A stretch of 64,000 nucleotides of DNA from Sclerotiophoma versabilis (GCA_012274445.1 JAAROD010000004.1:1798001-1862000); one strand, 5' to 3'; counted from the stretch's first letter, positions 33,964 to 46,182 are shown. The notes: a model not told the origin generated them from the letters alone. Program-made: numbers and translations.

Positions 33964-35918
33964 TTAAAGGTACAGACCCAGCTGCCACCATCGGCACCTT
34001 GCATTATCAGTAGCATCTGCGGTAGGTCCCACACCAGCAAGACTGAGACCCTGAACACTTGAATCGTTACCCCACTGCGCGAAGTACGGTAAGCCTTCAC
34101 CATTAGGACTTCCCGTTCTTGCGAAATTGAGCCAATAATCCTGCATAATATGCGCTAGTGTGACATTGATCGGCCGATAGAACACATCTGTAGCCTGCTC
34201 GTTGTAGAAAACGTAGTATAGCTCTTGACCGTGCAGAGCCGGTGGGGCTGAGAAGATATAGGCATAAGATTGGCCTTTGAACGCACTGTTGACGTGGTAA
34301 GTGAGGCAGGTGATGACAGTCTCAGAGGTGAGAAGGGCTTGTCGACCGTGGCTGTCGTTGTACCCGGTTACAATCATGGACTTGGATTGCGTGGGCGAGT
34401 AGTCTTGTATCAAATCTCTTGATGTCTCAATCACGGGTGGGTAGAGTACCTCAGTAATATGTTGACGGGCTGCCTCTGCGGCGTTTGGGAAGGCGATATC
34501 GATGAAGTCTAGCGAGGATTTAGTGAGCTGGAAACAAGTATCTACGCAAATACTGGGGGTTGCCTCAACCTACCTTCGAATGCACTGTTGTTCGTTAAAC
34601 TTGGGTAGCCAAAACCCTCGTCTCCATTGTGGCCGACCATCATATTGACAGAATGGTCGAACCTGTTATGCAGAAGCAATAAGCTTGGCAGATCTGGAAC
34701 AAACGATCCATCAACGACCGGGCCTTCAATGGATGATCAGTCTTGAGCTAAGTAAGGACAGTGTGTAATGAGCGTACCGAATGTCCAGGATCCACTCCTT
34801 GAGGTCCGCACTTGATACTCATTGGCAACTTGAAGTGCATTACTAGGCAGTTTTCGAGCCTCCTCTAAACTAGAAACATTCAGAAGACCCAGAAAGGCCT
34901 TGAAGTTCTGTTCTTGTTCGAATTTGCCGACAATGGGCGTGAATCCTGGACTCTCCAGGATCGCCTGCTGAAACGGTGCCTTGCCTTTCTCCCCTCCAAA
35001 AGCGGTTATCTGGTAGACAATGGACCCTCCTCCAGCAGACTCGCCAAAGACGGTCACTCGAGTTGGATCTCCGCCGAATCGACGGATGTTCTTTTTAACC
35101 CAGTGTAAAGCTAATCGCTGGTCGTATAAGCCTGCATTAGGTGTACCATTTGCTGCGAAGGATGGCCCTGCGAGCCAACCCAGCGCGCCACTGGTTTAAA
35201 TTAGCAATGCGTTTTCGACATGGCAGGATATACATACAGTCTGTAGTTTATCGCAACGAATATGACTCCATCTGCCGAATCCAATTGACTACGCGAAAGC
35301 AGTCCTGCAGGAGGGACATCGTACTTTGTGCCTGCACCATAACCGCCACCGTGGATCCATACCATGACGGCTGCTCCTTTTCTGAGCCGGCCCGCCTTGG
35401 AGGTACGATCGTCAAAAACCTTTCGGGGCACCATGACGTCGAGGAACAAACAGTCTTCAGTAGCTCGGGGGTCCTGAGGAGTGTTCCGGGGATAGTCGAA
35501 TCCCACGGTTGCCTTCTCGTAACCGTCTAAGCTCAAGTTGCCGGTCGTACTGTAGTACGAATTGTAGACCTGGTTTACAAAGCCGCCCAAGGGATAAGCT
35601 TGAGGGCAGATACGCGCGACTGATCCATCGTCAATCTTCCAACTGCGTCCTTTGGGTGGTACAGAGGCAACGAAACGCAAGTCTCCGAGAGGTGGTTCGG
35701 CATAGCGGATGTTTGAAAAATTGTAATAGTTTCCAGATTCCTTCACGATGATGTTAGCAAGAAATAGACGGGCCTCTAGATGAACAGCTCACATTGAAAG
35801 ATGCCTGGTGAAGAGTGTATCCAAGATCGACAATCGGTAGCTGAGGGTCTGGTTGTGTTGATGTATTCAGTGCAACCGCAGTCACTGCAGCCAGGAAAAA
35901 TGGAAGTATCACGAACAT
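33964..35918 (-). CDS. secreted type-B carboxylesterase
   Basis: Carboxylesterase/lipase of the acetylcholinesterase fold, 578 aa. Exons 35918-35793, 35740-35238, 35190-34778, 34723-34574 and 34508-33964; all phases close. The signal peptide is MFVILPFFLAAVTAVA. Family landmarks in order: NIRYAEPPLGDLRF, EDCLFLDVMVP, the oxyanion-hole motif VWIHGGGYG, AINYRLGALGWL, QRLALHWVKKNIRRFGGDP, the nucleophile elbow GESAGGGS, the acidic residue in HNGDEGFGYPS, and the probable catalytic His in PALHGQELYYVF. Fungal members hydrolyse esters outside the cell, and some sit in secondary-metabolite clusters. It is convergent with the MFS gene at the right side of the presumed cluster. Confidence 0.92.
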
Positions 35919-36841
35919 CTGTGGATGGGATTCAATTTGCAGATATTGGGATGAATGGAGAGAACGTGATGTGCTGAAAGGTGTAATTTATGTTTTTCCC
36001 AGTCCCTTGTTGTTCAGAGTTGGGTATGACTAGGTCTCGGGTATGAATAGGTCTCGGAGTATGATTTACATATACCCAGATGTGTTACAATTGTGCCACG
36101 GGCTCATTCGGTTCTCTTGTTGCAGTTGTGTCTACGTCAGAGGCGTATATTGTGCAACCACAAGCTCAGCCTCGCATACACTGACGCTAAACTGTGCGCA
36201 AGCGCCATGATCAGAAAACTGCTGCATACATCTTCCGAACTATATGCACGAGGCTCGGGTAATACTTGCGCCAAACCCGAAACAAAGATTCAAGGCTGTC
36301 TAGAACGATTGCCAAGAGATGTGTTGTCGCAGCCTGCGTTCTAACTTACTATGCTCTTACCAATGCTCCTAACCGTACAAGCTCCTCGTTGGTGGGCCAT
36401 AGTGACTGTAACGACCACATTACCAGGAACTCCTTGATACCAAGCTAGAGGTTGATTTAATGGAGAACGCCAATCCATCCAATCGCTCTACAATCAAGGT
36501 ATGAGTGCGAGGTCCGTGTGAATGTTTGCAGTAGCTGAAAAGACTCAAAGTCATCTCTCAACACCTAATTGACAATCTAGTGTATCAAAAAGAGAAGAAA
36601 ATTCCCATACCTTTCGCTTCAGATCCAGGAATAGCTCGCATGAAGCAGAGCAGTGTGTTCTCTGAACCTCGAAAACTTGGCCAGAGACGCACCACCACCA
36701 CCAACGAGCAGCACCGCTCTCAGACCACCTTCTACCTCGCATTGCGCACCGCACAAACCATACGAGTTCCCCGATTCGCTTCAAATTGCTCAACTCTCAA
36801 TGCTTGCACCGCAGTCCAGTCCTATGATCTTACGAAGCTTC
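35919..36841. other. intergenic
   Basis: Carboxylesterase promoter and flank. No gene recognised. Confidence 0.4.
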
Positions 36842-37305
36842 CTAGCGCGCCCACCACGTTCCACCAACGCCGAGTAGCCTGCATCCATGCCTGCACCATT
36901 CACGAGCAGCCACCCCGCACACCTCAGAGTGTGAAAGAGCGGTCAAAGTGCATATATCTGCATCGACTTGCGTGCAATCCAATGCGCGGCGCGGATACTC
37001 GAGCCGTTCCACAGCCTCCTGCGGAGTATCAACCCGTGCCAGAAGCCGGGAGAACGGGGTGCGGCCCATGAAGATGAATACTTTCACGTGCATGTAGTTT
37101 TTCGGTAGGTACGCAGTCAATTCCCGTGGTCGATCGTGTAGCTGAAGAGTGATGTACATGGTACATCGTCCCCATGAACATCGATGGACGATCCAGCGTC
37201 GACAAAGCGCTCATTATCTGCATGCCTATGCGCCAGTCCCTTCCTAGCTCTATATCCGTGAGTGAGTTCCACCATGAAGCTGGTGTTAGGGGTGGTTAGG
37301 TGCAT
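36842..37305 (-). pseudogene. possible ankyrin-repeat relic
   Basis: Two minus-strand reading frames carry ankyrin-like strings: RFVDAGSSIDVHGDD with DHGN in one frame, then ELTAYLPKNYMHVKV and MGRTPFSRLLARVDTPQEA in another. They abut near 37117, where the first frame meets a stop, as if one frameshift split a repeat domain. The resemblance is modest. There is no intact start or further domain. Confidence 0.3.
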
Positions 37306-37749
37306 GGTTGTGTATTGTTTTAGTGTTTTCGTGGAGGAGTTTGAGATGGTAGATTCATGAACAGGCCCTACTAGCGAAGTGTGAGGCTTTATAATAATAC
37401 AGGTAGATACTGTGAGTACTGAACTGTTCCCGTAGATCCGACTCCCAGGCCCGCCCTTATGCCATCGCTGGTGCTGACAGCATGTGCAGGCACGAAGTCG
37501 ATGGCAGAGGTAAAGCCTCTAGCTATCTAATATCAACTACTAATCAACTATAGCTTCTGCTTTATATTCGCAATCCATGCATTGCTGTAAATGGTATTGA
37601 TATTCAACACTAAGCTTCGTAAAGGGAAAGAGACATAGCACTCCTGTTACCCTACCCGAACTGAACTCATACATTCCGCTACAGATGAGACTGTAGAGCT
37701 ACAAACTGTGTCTATCTGTAAGCAAGAACACTTCACATGACTGCTCTGT
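37306..37749. other. intergenic
   Basis: Between the possible relic and the 3' end of the kinase gene. Nothing recognised. Confidence 0.45.
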
Positions 37750-40061
37750 TCATGTCTGCGATTGCCGCGGAATTGTCTGGTCTGATTCCTGAGAGATATC
37801 CACATTCACCCGAGGCTCAGGTTTCGGATTGTGATCGCTCTCCAGATCATGACGGATTCGCACTTCCTCTTCCTCCTCTTCTGCTACGTTCTTGGCATCG
37901 TGATCTTTTTCAAGCCAGTCGTCAAACTCATCATTCCATAATCTCAGCTCGAATTCGTCTGTCCACTGTTCCCTTTCAATGAGATCGTTTTCGCTATCTT
38001 CAAGCAATTGCTGGGGTGGTACTTGATCGTGGCGCAAAATTGTGGCAGAATTCGAAGTCTGAGGTGTATGTTCTTGTGATTCATGTTTGTTCTCATCTGC
38101 TACGTCAATGCTGGCGTCATGATTGGAGTAAGTCCCTATTGTGGATATGATCTCCTGTACCGTATCCGAAGAGTTAGGTTTGGGCCAGGCACCACTCGAG
38201 TCACGGATCTTTTGCTGAGGTGCAGACCCAGAGTGAGAATAATCGATGCTTAGGGGTTGCGTACATTTCCCAAAGACCTGATGCTCATCTAATGTGTCAT
38301 ACGTACTCAGGAGGCTGTACTTAGGATTTGAGAGTTGTATAGGCGAGAGGGACGACGCCCAATGGAACAGCGGAAACTGAGGCGTCGTAAAGTGATGTCC
38401 CACCATCTTATTGTCATTGAACGGATAAAACGTAAGCGGATCTAATGACCTCGATGAAGTAGATTGATCAAGGAGGTGCGAAGCTTCGCTAGTTCGTTGC
38501 ATGGAAGCTGCGGTTAGATGTTGAGTAGCGTTGCTTGCTGGCGTTTGCTCAGGATATCTCGTGGTGGCCGAATCATCCTGCTTCCTCGTACTGTGCAAAC
38601 GACCTCTCTTGATTGAATGCTTTCGATTTTCTGAACCATTTCGTTCTCGAATTTTTGGTAGGCTGCTAGAGTTTGTTGCACTGGTCGTGGCTGCTAAGTA
38701 GTGCTGTTTCACAGAGATACTGGCATGCTCAGAATCCGTTTGGAGCGTTCGTGGATCCTGAAAAAGGTGTGTCGAGCGGATTCGATCAGAACTTGCCAGC
38801 TGCAGTGTGGATTCTCCCCAAACTCCAAATGTGTCGTGATGGGGAGGACTCAAAAACATTGACAAATTTTCGATTCTGGATGGTGTACCGTCAATCTCCA
38901 ATTTAGACGTGCTTGGTAATGGTTCAAGCGCTTTGGGCTTCTCTTCAGTATATGACGTTAGCTAGAGTTACTTCCGGATAAGCAACAACACGTACGTGGT
39001 TTGCAGCAGGGGCTGAAGAACTCGAAACCATCGGGTAACGAGACTGACAGATGTTCGAGTACTTGTATTAGGGAGGGTCGACGATCCGGCTGAAGAGTCA
39101 GTAGCCGTTCCAAGAGGACTGCGAGGTGCTGCGCACGTGGACTGTCGTGGCTTCGCAAAGGACTCGTCCAAGGCTTGATATCTTTTGTGACGTTGAGTTG
39201 AAACGACCAAGCCGCATTCTTGTCTTTACTTGACAGCTTCTCGAGTGGAATGCCACTGAAAACATATGTCATCTCAAAGTAAATGCAGCCCAAGCCAAAG
39301 ATATCTTCGGCTCTGCCCCGACGTGCACCTGATGCTCTTTCGGGCGCTTCGTATCTCTTGGTCGTAGACTCCGTACCACTCGTCGCACTGCGGTCCAGAT
39401 TCGAAATGTATTTTGATAGACCGAAATCAGTCAGCCACAAACCGTCCGCAGAGACCAGTATCTGGGCAGGCCTTAGATCCCTGTGTCTAACGCGGACCTT
39501 CCCATGAAGCCAGGCCAGACCCTCAGCAATACACGCAAAATAAGAGCTCAAGCGCATCAATGACAACTCGTATAGATGGCCGATACCCGCGGAATCATCC
39601 ACGCCAGTCAATGCGGTGAGCGTGTCAACTACGGACCCAAGATCTTCGCTGTGGTTGTCTGGTAGTGGCTCACGGAGGAAACGTCCTAGGATGTCAAGTT
39701 CACTCATGAAGTGCGCGAGGTCGTATTGAGCGACAGGCCAGATAACTATCCCCAGCTCATATGACCCTTGACGCTTTTCAGTATATGAATAGGACCCTAT
39801 CAGTTCCACAAGGTGCTCATGTCTATTCTTTGACACACGTTTGAGCATGTCGATCTCTTGCTTGGTGTCGTCTGTGATCTTCTTGAAACGCTGTCGTTTG
39901 AGAGCTAAAGGAATTCCATCGAGAATAATTTCATAGACGAACCCGCAACCTCCTTCGCCAAGTCGCTTCGAAGATGAAAAGGGCTCGGGACTATTCCGCT
40001 TCAGCTCGAAGTGCGATCTATCGAACCTGCGATACCATGCTTCGCGAGCTGCCTCAGACAT
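37750..40061 (-). CDS. protein kinase with atypical catalytic loop and long disordered tail
   Basis: Exons 40061-38996 and 38942-37750, 752 aa. The kinase domain covers about residues 20-345: glycine loop GEGGCGFVY, VAIK-like PLALKRQRF, catalytic loop HRDLRPAQ, DFGLSKY and RYEAPE, then DIFGLGCIYFEM. In the catalytic loop the usual Lys is Arg and the Mg-binding Asn is Gln (the common form is HRDLKPxN), so activity may be reduced or atypical. The remaining 390 or so residues are Ser/Gln/Asp-rich without a domain and end in an acidic stretch. The 53-nt intron lies just after the kinase domain (CCKP). An in-frame GTG at 40184 was not used; the first ATG (MSEAAREAW) is. Fungal lineage-specific kinases like this are often signalling-related; substrate unknown. 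Confidence 0.82.
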
Positions 40062-40723
40062 GGTCAGGCTGGAAGAGACGGCGGACGTCTTGCGTCGAGA
40101 GTGACCGTGTTTCCTTGGTCTGTGGAGACGGATGAGTGCATACAAAAGGCTTTGACAGTGCCGGGTGTAAGATTTCGGTGGCACTCTTCTTTGGTTGATG
40201 AGGAACGAAAAATTGAAGGAATTCCAGTATCATGGATGATGTTACCATGCTTGGCTGCCTGAGTAACGTGGCGGCATGGCGCAGGCTGACTGCAGCAACG
40301 CATCAGGCTGAAATGACAAGGCCAGCGGCATAACACTACAGAACCGTGTATCTCACGACTTTCTTTATCGATTGAATTGGCGACATTTGTGTGAGTATGA
40401 CAAAAGCAGACGAGGAGAGAAAAAAACTGCTCTTCAGACCTGGTGTAGTTGTTGAGGCAATCGCAGTAACCGTTAAACGCAAAGGAACACGCTAGTTTCC
40501 AAAGCAAAAGCAATCGCAGGAGCGAACCCCTTCCACGCAGTACCGTGTTGAGCAGAGGTTGAGAACATCTCATACAATTATTCATAGTATCGTAGAGCAG
40601 ATCTACAATTCGCGTCGTTACTCGCAATGCATCTATGGCACACCGCTTTTGTACACAGTCCACATCCAGGAAATCCATACGACTCCCAAACGCCTTTCGC
40701 TCACTCGATGAGATATCAAAGCC
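40062..40723. other. intergenic
   Basis: Promoter of the kinase and 3' flank of the GFA protein gene. The 204-aa minus-strand ORF at 40064-40678 overlaps the kinase 5' region and shows no domain. Confidence 0.45.
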
Positions 40724-41608
40724 TTATTTCTGGGTGGTGTTTGCACCCTGGCCGCTCTTGCCTCCTTGCTGAGTAGCACCGGTGCCCTCCTTCGTCGCCT
40801 CATCCGGGTTCTCCTTCATCTTCTCCTCCCTCTCCTGCTCGCGCTTCCTCTCGAGCTCACGAACCTTCTCGGGCGGGCTATCCTCAATGAGATCCGACTC
40901 GTTGTTGATACCAGACCATTTCGGCAGGCCGTCAGGAATATCCATTACGCGCTGTCCGTAGAACATGTGGCAGCGGGGCTTGAAATACGCCTTGTCCTCG
41001 TCGGTCTTGAGGTGGATAAGCGAGGGGAAGAGGAGAATCATGTTGCGGCCCTCATCCATAATCGGGCTGTGGCAGTACGAGCAGCGCACTTTGCATGGAA
41101 GCTTGTGCTCGATGGACTTTTCCGAAGGATCGTACCATTCGAGGTTGTGGTGCCCATTAGTGAAGTTGATATCCTCCTTGTGAAAGATGGCTGCCCACTG
41201 GAAGGGCGCGGCTACGACATGTTAGCATTGTGGTTGAAGTGGCGATAGAGCGCTGGAGGACTGACCATGCTGTGTCTGGCAAGTGGTGCAGTGGCAGAGC
41301 TTGCTGTCAAGAGGCTCGCGGCGGCTCAATTGGTACTCGACCTTGCCGCAATGGCAGTTGGCTGTATACTTGACGTCGAAGTTGTCAACCTTCTTGTCGT
41401 GAACGCGGTAGGGAGGACGCTGCTTCCACTCGGAGATGCCAGTGGTCGACTCGCCGCGGCTTTGGTCCTTGTCCATTCTTCTGGTTGATGTGGAAAACTT
41501 GGTGAACTGTGGTCGTGTGAGGTGCGCAGCTAGCAGGCGTGCGCGAGGAAGTGCAGTGGAAGTTGAGAGCAGTGGTGCGCGACGTAAAGCAAGCACAGAT
41601 ACGGACAT
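40724..41608 (-). CDS. GFA/CENP-V-fold zinc protein, likely mitochondrial
   Basis: Exons 41608-41266 and 41211-40724; 276 aa. Member of the glutathione-dependent formaldehyde-activating (GFA, DUF636) fold. Zinc-binding cysteines are visible in NCHCGKVEY, LCHCTTCQ and VRCSYCHSPI. The first 48 residues (MSVSVLALRRAPLLSTSTAL...) are Arg/Ser/Leu-rich without acids, a typical mitochondrial presequence. The C-terminal 50 residues are a charged Glu/Lys tail ending in a Gly/Gln-rich stretch. The family binds zinc and sometimes glutathione, but most fungal members have no proven reaction, so I do not claim formaldehyde activation. The ATG at 41608 is preferred over 41695 because it starts the presequence. 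Confidence 0.85.
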
Positions 41609-41901
41609 GAAGCAGTGAGATGAGAGAGGCAAGGAGGAAGATGTTGAAAAGCACTTGGGCAGGGAATGCAATGTGTTGTGGTCATTGACATACATAGATA
41701 TGGGGATCGCGTCGTGATGACGTCGAAACGTGACGCACTTGCCCGATCGGGATCAAGATCAACATCAATGTTACGCCTTGCGCGTCGCCAAACCACAAAA
41801 TTCAGCCCCAGTTCGCCTGCAATGCAATGATTTTCATGCGCGCTTCAGCCGTGACTTGTCCCGTAGGTTTCCACAATACTCCACAACATCTCGTGTTGTT
41901 T

Positions 41902-44900
41902 CTACGCACCTTTGAGTGCCTGCTGGGCTTCCTTGGCGGACAGCCCGAATACGTTTATCAGATAATCTTGCTCTACGCACTCGTTAGTGTTAAGACCATC
42001 AACGTCCGCGGAGCAGCTTACTGATGTCGTTCGCAATGCGCCTCCTGACGGCTTCGAACTCTACTTCTGCCTTATCTCTCACCGCGTCTTGCTTCTTCGA
42101 ATTGATAGTCTTGACGCGAAATTTGAAGCGCCCACTGACCGGTCGGTGATCAGACACCTTCACACCGTCGTGCCTCCTATATTCTAGTTGCTTGATCCTA
42201 CCCAGGCCCCGGTAAAGCAGACGGTCGCACCAGGCTGGTGAGCGCTTTTTCTCAGACGTGTCGTAGTTATCGGTGCCAACATCGTATTTGTATGTGGGCG
42301 GGAAGTTGATAGGCATTTCGTTGAACGCGCGCAGGCGGAATCCGGGATTACGCTTGCGAGAAAGTAGCAGCTGATCGCGCTCCAGTAGTTTGGCCAGATT
42401 GCCCTGTCGTACACAGTCAATAACTGTATTTCGCGGCATCGCATCGATGCGGTAGTTCAAATCGCCATTGAGGATACATATTTCGTGGTCCAGAATCATC
42501 GAGCCGTCACCACCACCAACGAAGAAGTTGGCGCAATCCGAAGGCGAGCGGTTTCTCGGTAATGGCGAAGCTTCCATGATCGAGGCAGCATCATTGTTTC
42601 GATGAGTGGTCTGGGTCTGACCCGCTGCAAGATGGCAATTGATCAAGCAGAGAGAAGAGTCGTCAAGCAAGAAGCGAACGACCAAGGCGCCCTTATTCCC
42701 CACGCGGCCGCTGAAGCCCAATTTGATTTCCGCTGCGCTCACGTCGCGAATGTTGTTACGCTCCGACGACTTGACGAAGACGCAGGTGAATAACCCAACA
42801 AGATTGGCAGTGTGCAACAGAATATAGTTCTCCCTCGGGGCGTGCTCGTCCAGTACCCGTATCAAATGGTCTTTCCACGCTCGGTACTGATGCGACATGT
42901 GTTCGTGTTCCGAGCTCTCTTTCTGCTTCTTCTTTTTGAAGAAGCTCTTGGCGGTGATCTTCTTGTTTTCCAGATCGACCAATTCTTGGAATCCAAAGAC
43001 CAAAATATCCGGAGGGTTTTCAGGCTCAACAATATCCCGTAAGAAATCACGATCGCCCGATTGTCGAAGAGTAGTCGGTTTCACTGCGCCGGCATTCCAT
43101 GTCATGACTCGTGCGGAGAGCTCTCTGAACTCGCAATATTCGGAGTCGCGTTGTTGCATCAAGGTTTCTGGTATGGTTAGAGTGAGTAATGACCCATAGG
43201 AAGGCACGACTTACCAAGCCAGTCGGTCTTCAACATTCCATCCCAGACGCGCAACATTGTATCTGTGCCCAATGAAACGACCTGGAACCTGTCCAACTTC
43301 CAGATACTCGATCGGTCTGCAATGATGCCCGCGATAGGCTTGTCATGCGCTTTCCAGACCTTCAGTACTTTCCAAGGTGAAAGCGAGGTATCGTAAACGT
43401 AGATCATTCCCGTGCTATAGCCCGCCCAGAGGTAATCGCCAGCGCCAACGAGAGAGCTGATTTTGTATAAGCTAACATTGACAACGCCCAGACACTCGAA
43501 CCCCTTTTTGGCGTATATTGTCACTTTTCCATCGATGTGGCCAAAATAAATGCGGTCCGGCTGACTGCTGATGATGGCTCCGGAGGTTACATCTCCAACG
43601 TTGAGTTGTGATAGTGGGCCATCGGTAAGCTGCTGGAAGTAGCTGTGGTCTCCTGTGCGTTTGTATACTCGTAGTTCCTTGGTGTAAGCGACCCACAATT
43701 GCGATCCAGAGACGATCGAGAAGGTATGGCCTCCTCGAATCTGGTACGTGAGAGGCGCTTGGTGCAGTGATGGCGAGCCAGACTCATCAGCTGGCCAGAT
43801 GTGGAGCTTGCCTGTGTCGTCCAATGACCACATCTCGCCTGCGTATCTAAAAATCTTGGCGATAACCGCTCGTGCATGAGCATTCTTAGTGAACACTACA
43901 CTTTGCGTGGGTATGTCAATTTCGTGCATTTCGCCTGTGCTCATGCCTAGCCATAAACGCTTGCCTTCATCCTCCACCTCCTTTGCGGGTCTGAAGGCTA
44001 CTGCTGTGGCTTTCACAGTATCGCCGTGGCTCAAGCTCATCAGGAGTCGTCCATTCAGTACGTTCCACACATTCGTCACGTAGCCTGTCGTACATATGTA
44101 ATCACCGCAGACTGCGAAAAGCTTGGTGTCGTACCCTGTGGGTATCCCCCCTATCGTATCTGGGAATACTGGAGGTCTTCGATTTGCTTGCGACGAGTCG
44201 GGGTAGTCCGTCAGAGCTGCAGTCGGTTGCTTCTCAGGGGAGCTTTCTGATTCGTCTGAGTCGTACGTGTACGCTTGCGAAGCCTTTCGGGGTGGCTGTT
44301 GAGGAGGCGGAGTCGGTGTTGGTGTTGGCCTTCTCATCTCTCCAGATTTCCGTGGTGGTGGAGGCTCTGGAGGCCCAAGGGACCTTTCTGGCGTAGTCGA
44401 AACCATCGTTTGTGTCCGCCGTGGTGGAGGCATCATTCTCGCGCTGTCGTCGAATGCCAGCGAAACGGGCCGCCCTTGGTCGAACGATCGGCGCACCGGC
44501 ACGTCTGGCGGTGCAGGTCGCTGCAACTGTACGCTCTTTCTCAAGTCTGTTTTGTCCTTCTCGCGTCTCGCAGGCAGAGCGGGTGGGTCTTCATGGCTGT
44601 CGCCATTCTTGTACAAACTCGCGGTAGGTGGTGACGTACGTTTGGGCGGTTGATTCACGATCCTCGAATCTGTTGAGGACAGCTTTTCGGCCACGGCGTG
44701 GTGTATGGGTGGAGGCGGAAAGTAGCCATCCTTGAGTATGCCCTTCGGTTTCGACGCCATGGGTAGTGTAGGTGGAGATATGTTCGGCGCTTTCGTGCTA
44801 CCTGCGCTGCTAGGGGGGGTATTAAAGGGGGAGATGCGCTCATCTTCAGACTTGGCGGCTGGCTCCAAGCTTGCTCTGGGTTTCACTACGACGTCTACCG

Positions 44901-45657
44901 ATGGTGGTTTGGTTCGTATCTTTGGCTTTCCAGCTCGGTTGACGGGAGGGGGCATTGGCGGGGCAGAGGCAGTTGGTCGGTCGTTCTTGCGCAGGTCTCC
45001 CGACGTGCTGGAGCCCGTTGCTGTTGCAGAGAGCGACTTCGCTTCCAGGCCTGGCGTGCCATTGCTGCTCGCCAGCTTGAAGGATTTCGACATTACGGGT
45101 GGAGAGGGCGAGTCGAGGGCGGCATGGGAGGTTGGTCGGGAAGGGCGAGGAGAGAGGATGGGAGGGGAGATGCCTCCTGGCGGTGATTTGGGCGACTGAA
45201 CCGTGACTTTGGGCGGCGAGCGAGTGCGCGAGCGAGTAGGCGATCTGGGCGGTGAAAAGGACACCATGGACGTCGGCCGTGGCCTGGGATTGCTCCATGG
45301 CGTCCGCAACGTCGACGAGCGCGGCGTGGGCTTGCCGTTCCCGCTCAGGTCAGTCACGCTAGGAGAGCGCCTGTCGATGCGGTCCCTTGGTATGTCCAGC
45401 GACATGCGCCCGTCGGACCTGCGGTGGTCCTCTGACACGGCGAGGCGGTCTGCGGGGCCTGGCGAGCGCTGGCGCGGGGTTGCAGGCGTGGGCACATTGG
45501 CAGATTTGTTTGCGCTGAGCAGGTTCTCGAACTGGGCGCGGAGGGAGGAGACGGGCTTCTGTGTGCTGGGTCAGTACGAGCACGGGGCTGCGCTAGGGGC
45601 CTGTGGCTGCTGACGTACAATGGACTCGGCCTCCTCCGAGCTGTTCTGTCGATCCAT
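41902..45657 (-). CDS. inositol polyphosphate 5-phosphatase with WD40-like propeller
   Basis: Phosphoinositide/inositol phosphate 5-phosphatase. Exons 45657-45619, 45558-43215, 43167-42022 and 41966-41902; 1197 aa. The first 430 residues are Pro/Ser/Arg-rich and disordered. A WD40-like beta-propeller follows (VCGDYICTTGYVTNVWNV to LGTDTMLRVWDG, about residues 470-790), then the IPPc catalytic domain: VMTWNAGA, FGFQELVDL, SGRVGNKGALVVRF, the Mg-binding NGDLNYRI, PAWCDRLLYRG and SDHRPV. The final small exon adds INYLINVFGLSAKEAQQALKGA. The order WD40 plus IPPc is known in fungi and S. pombe; it probably removes the 5-phosphate of PI(4,5)P2 at membranes. It is head-to-head with the CHY zinc-finger gene. 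Confidence 0.92.
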
Positions 45658-45930
45658 GATGGACTCCCTAGCTCCTTGCTTCCTCGAAGCCTGGGTCCTG
45701 GGGTCTTGGGGTCCTTGGGTCCTTGTTCCTCCTGGTCAGCCAGCACCGGAAGGGGTCCTACAGCTGCTCATCGACCGCTGTGGAGCTGTTCCCATTGGGC
45801 GCGGGCGCAGGTGCGGGCGGAGTGGAGCTGGGCCAGGCGACGCTCATGCAGCGCGGGCGCACGTGTAGAGGGAGAGGGTGCAGTGCAGGCAGGCAGGCAA
45901 CTTGGGGTGGACGGCGGAAGGGCTGGCAGA

Positions 45931-45980
45931 GGTCTGCGCTGGTCTGCGCTGGTCAGCGCTGGTCTGTCCTGGTCTGCCCT
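45931..45980 (+). repeat. 10-nt minisatellite, five units
   Basis: Five consecutive 10-mers on the theme GGTCTGCGCT (two perfect, three with 1-2 substitutions). Confidence 0.9.
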
Positions 45981-46098
45981 GGGTCAAGCGACGGTGTCTG
46001 TTCGGAGACGCGTATGCGGTGTATGCTAAGAATGCTGGCCCGCAAGGATCACCGGCTGCAGCGTGGGGTCGTGGGCGGGCGTGTTTCAGCGGGCGGTG

Positions 46099-46182
46099 CA
46101 GGCAGCTTGGAGGGTGCAGTGGCGGGCAGGCAGCTTGGAGGGTGCAGCGGCGGGCAGGCAGACTGGAGGGTGCAGTGGCCGA
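46099..46182 (+). repeat. 28-nt minisatellite, three units
   Basis: Three head-to-tail 28-nt units starting CAGGCAGCTTGGAGGGTGCA; units 1 and 2 differ by one base and unit 3 by a few. A partial related copy lies near 45890. Confidence 0.9.

Noticed and set aside
37750..38901. Separate 383-aa gene downstream of the kinase
   Set aside because: It begins with TTG, and a 53-nt intron with proper splice sites joins it in phase to the kinase, so it is the kinase tail.
40062..40184. Kinase start at 40184
   Set aside because: The codon there is GTG, not ATG; the first ATG in frame is at 40061 and begins a sensible N-terminus.
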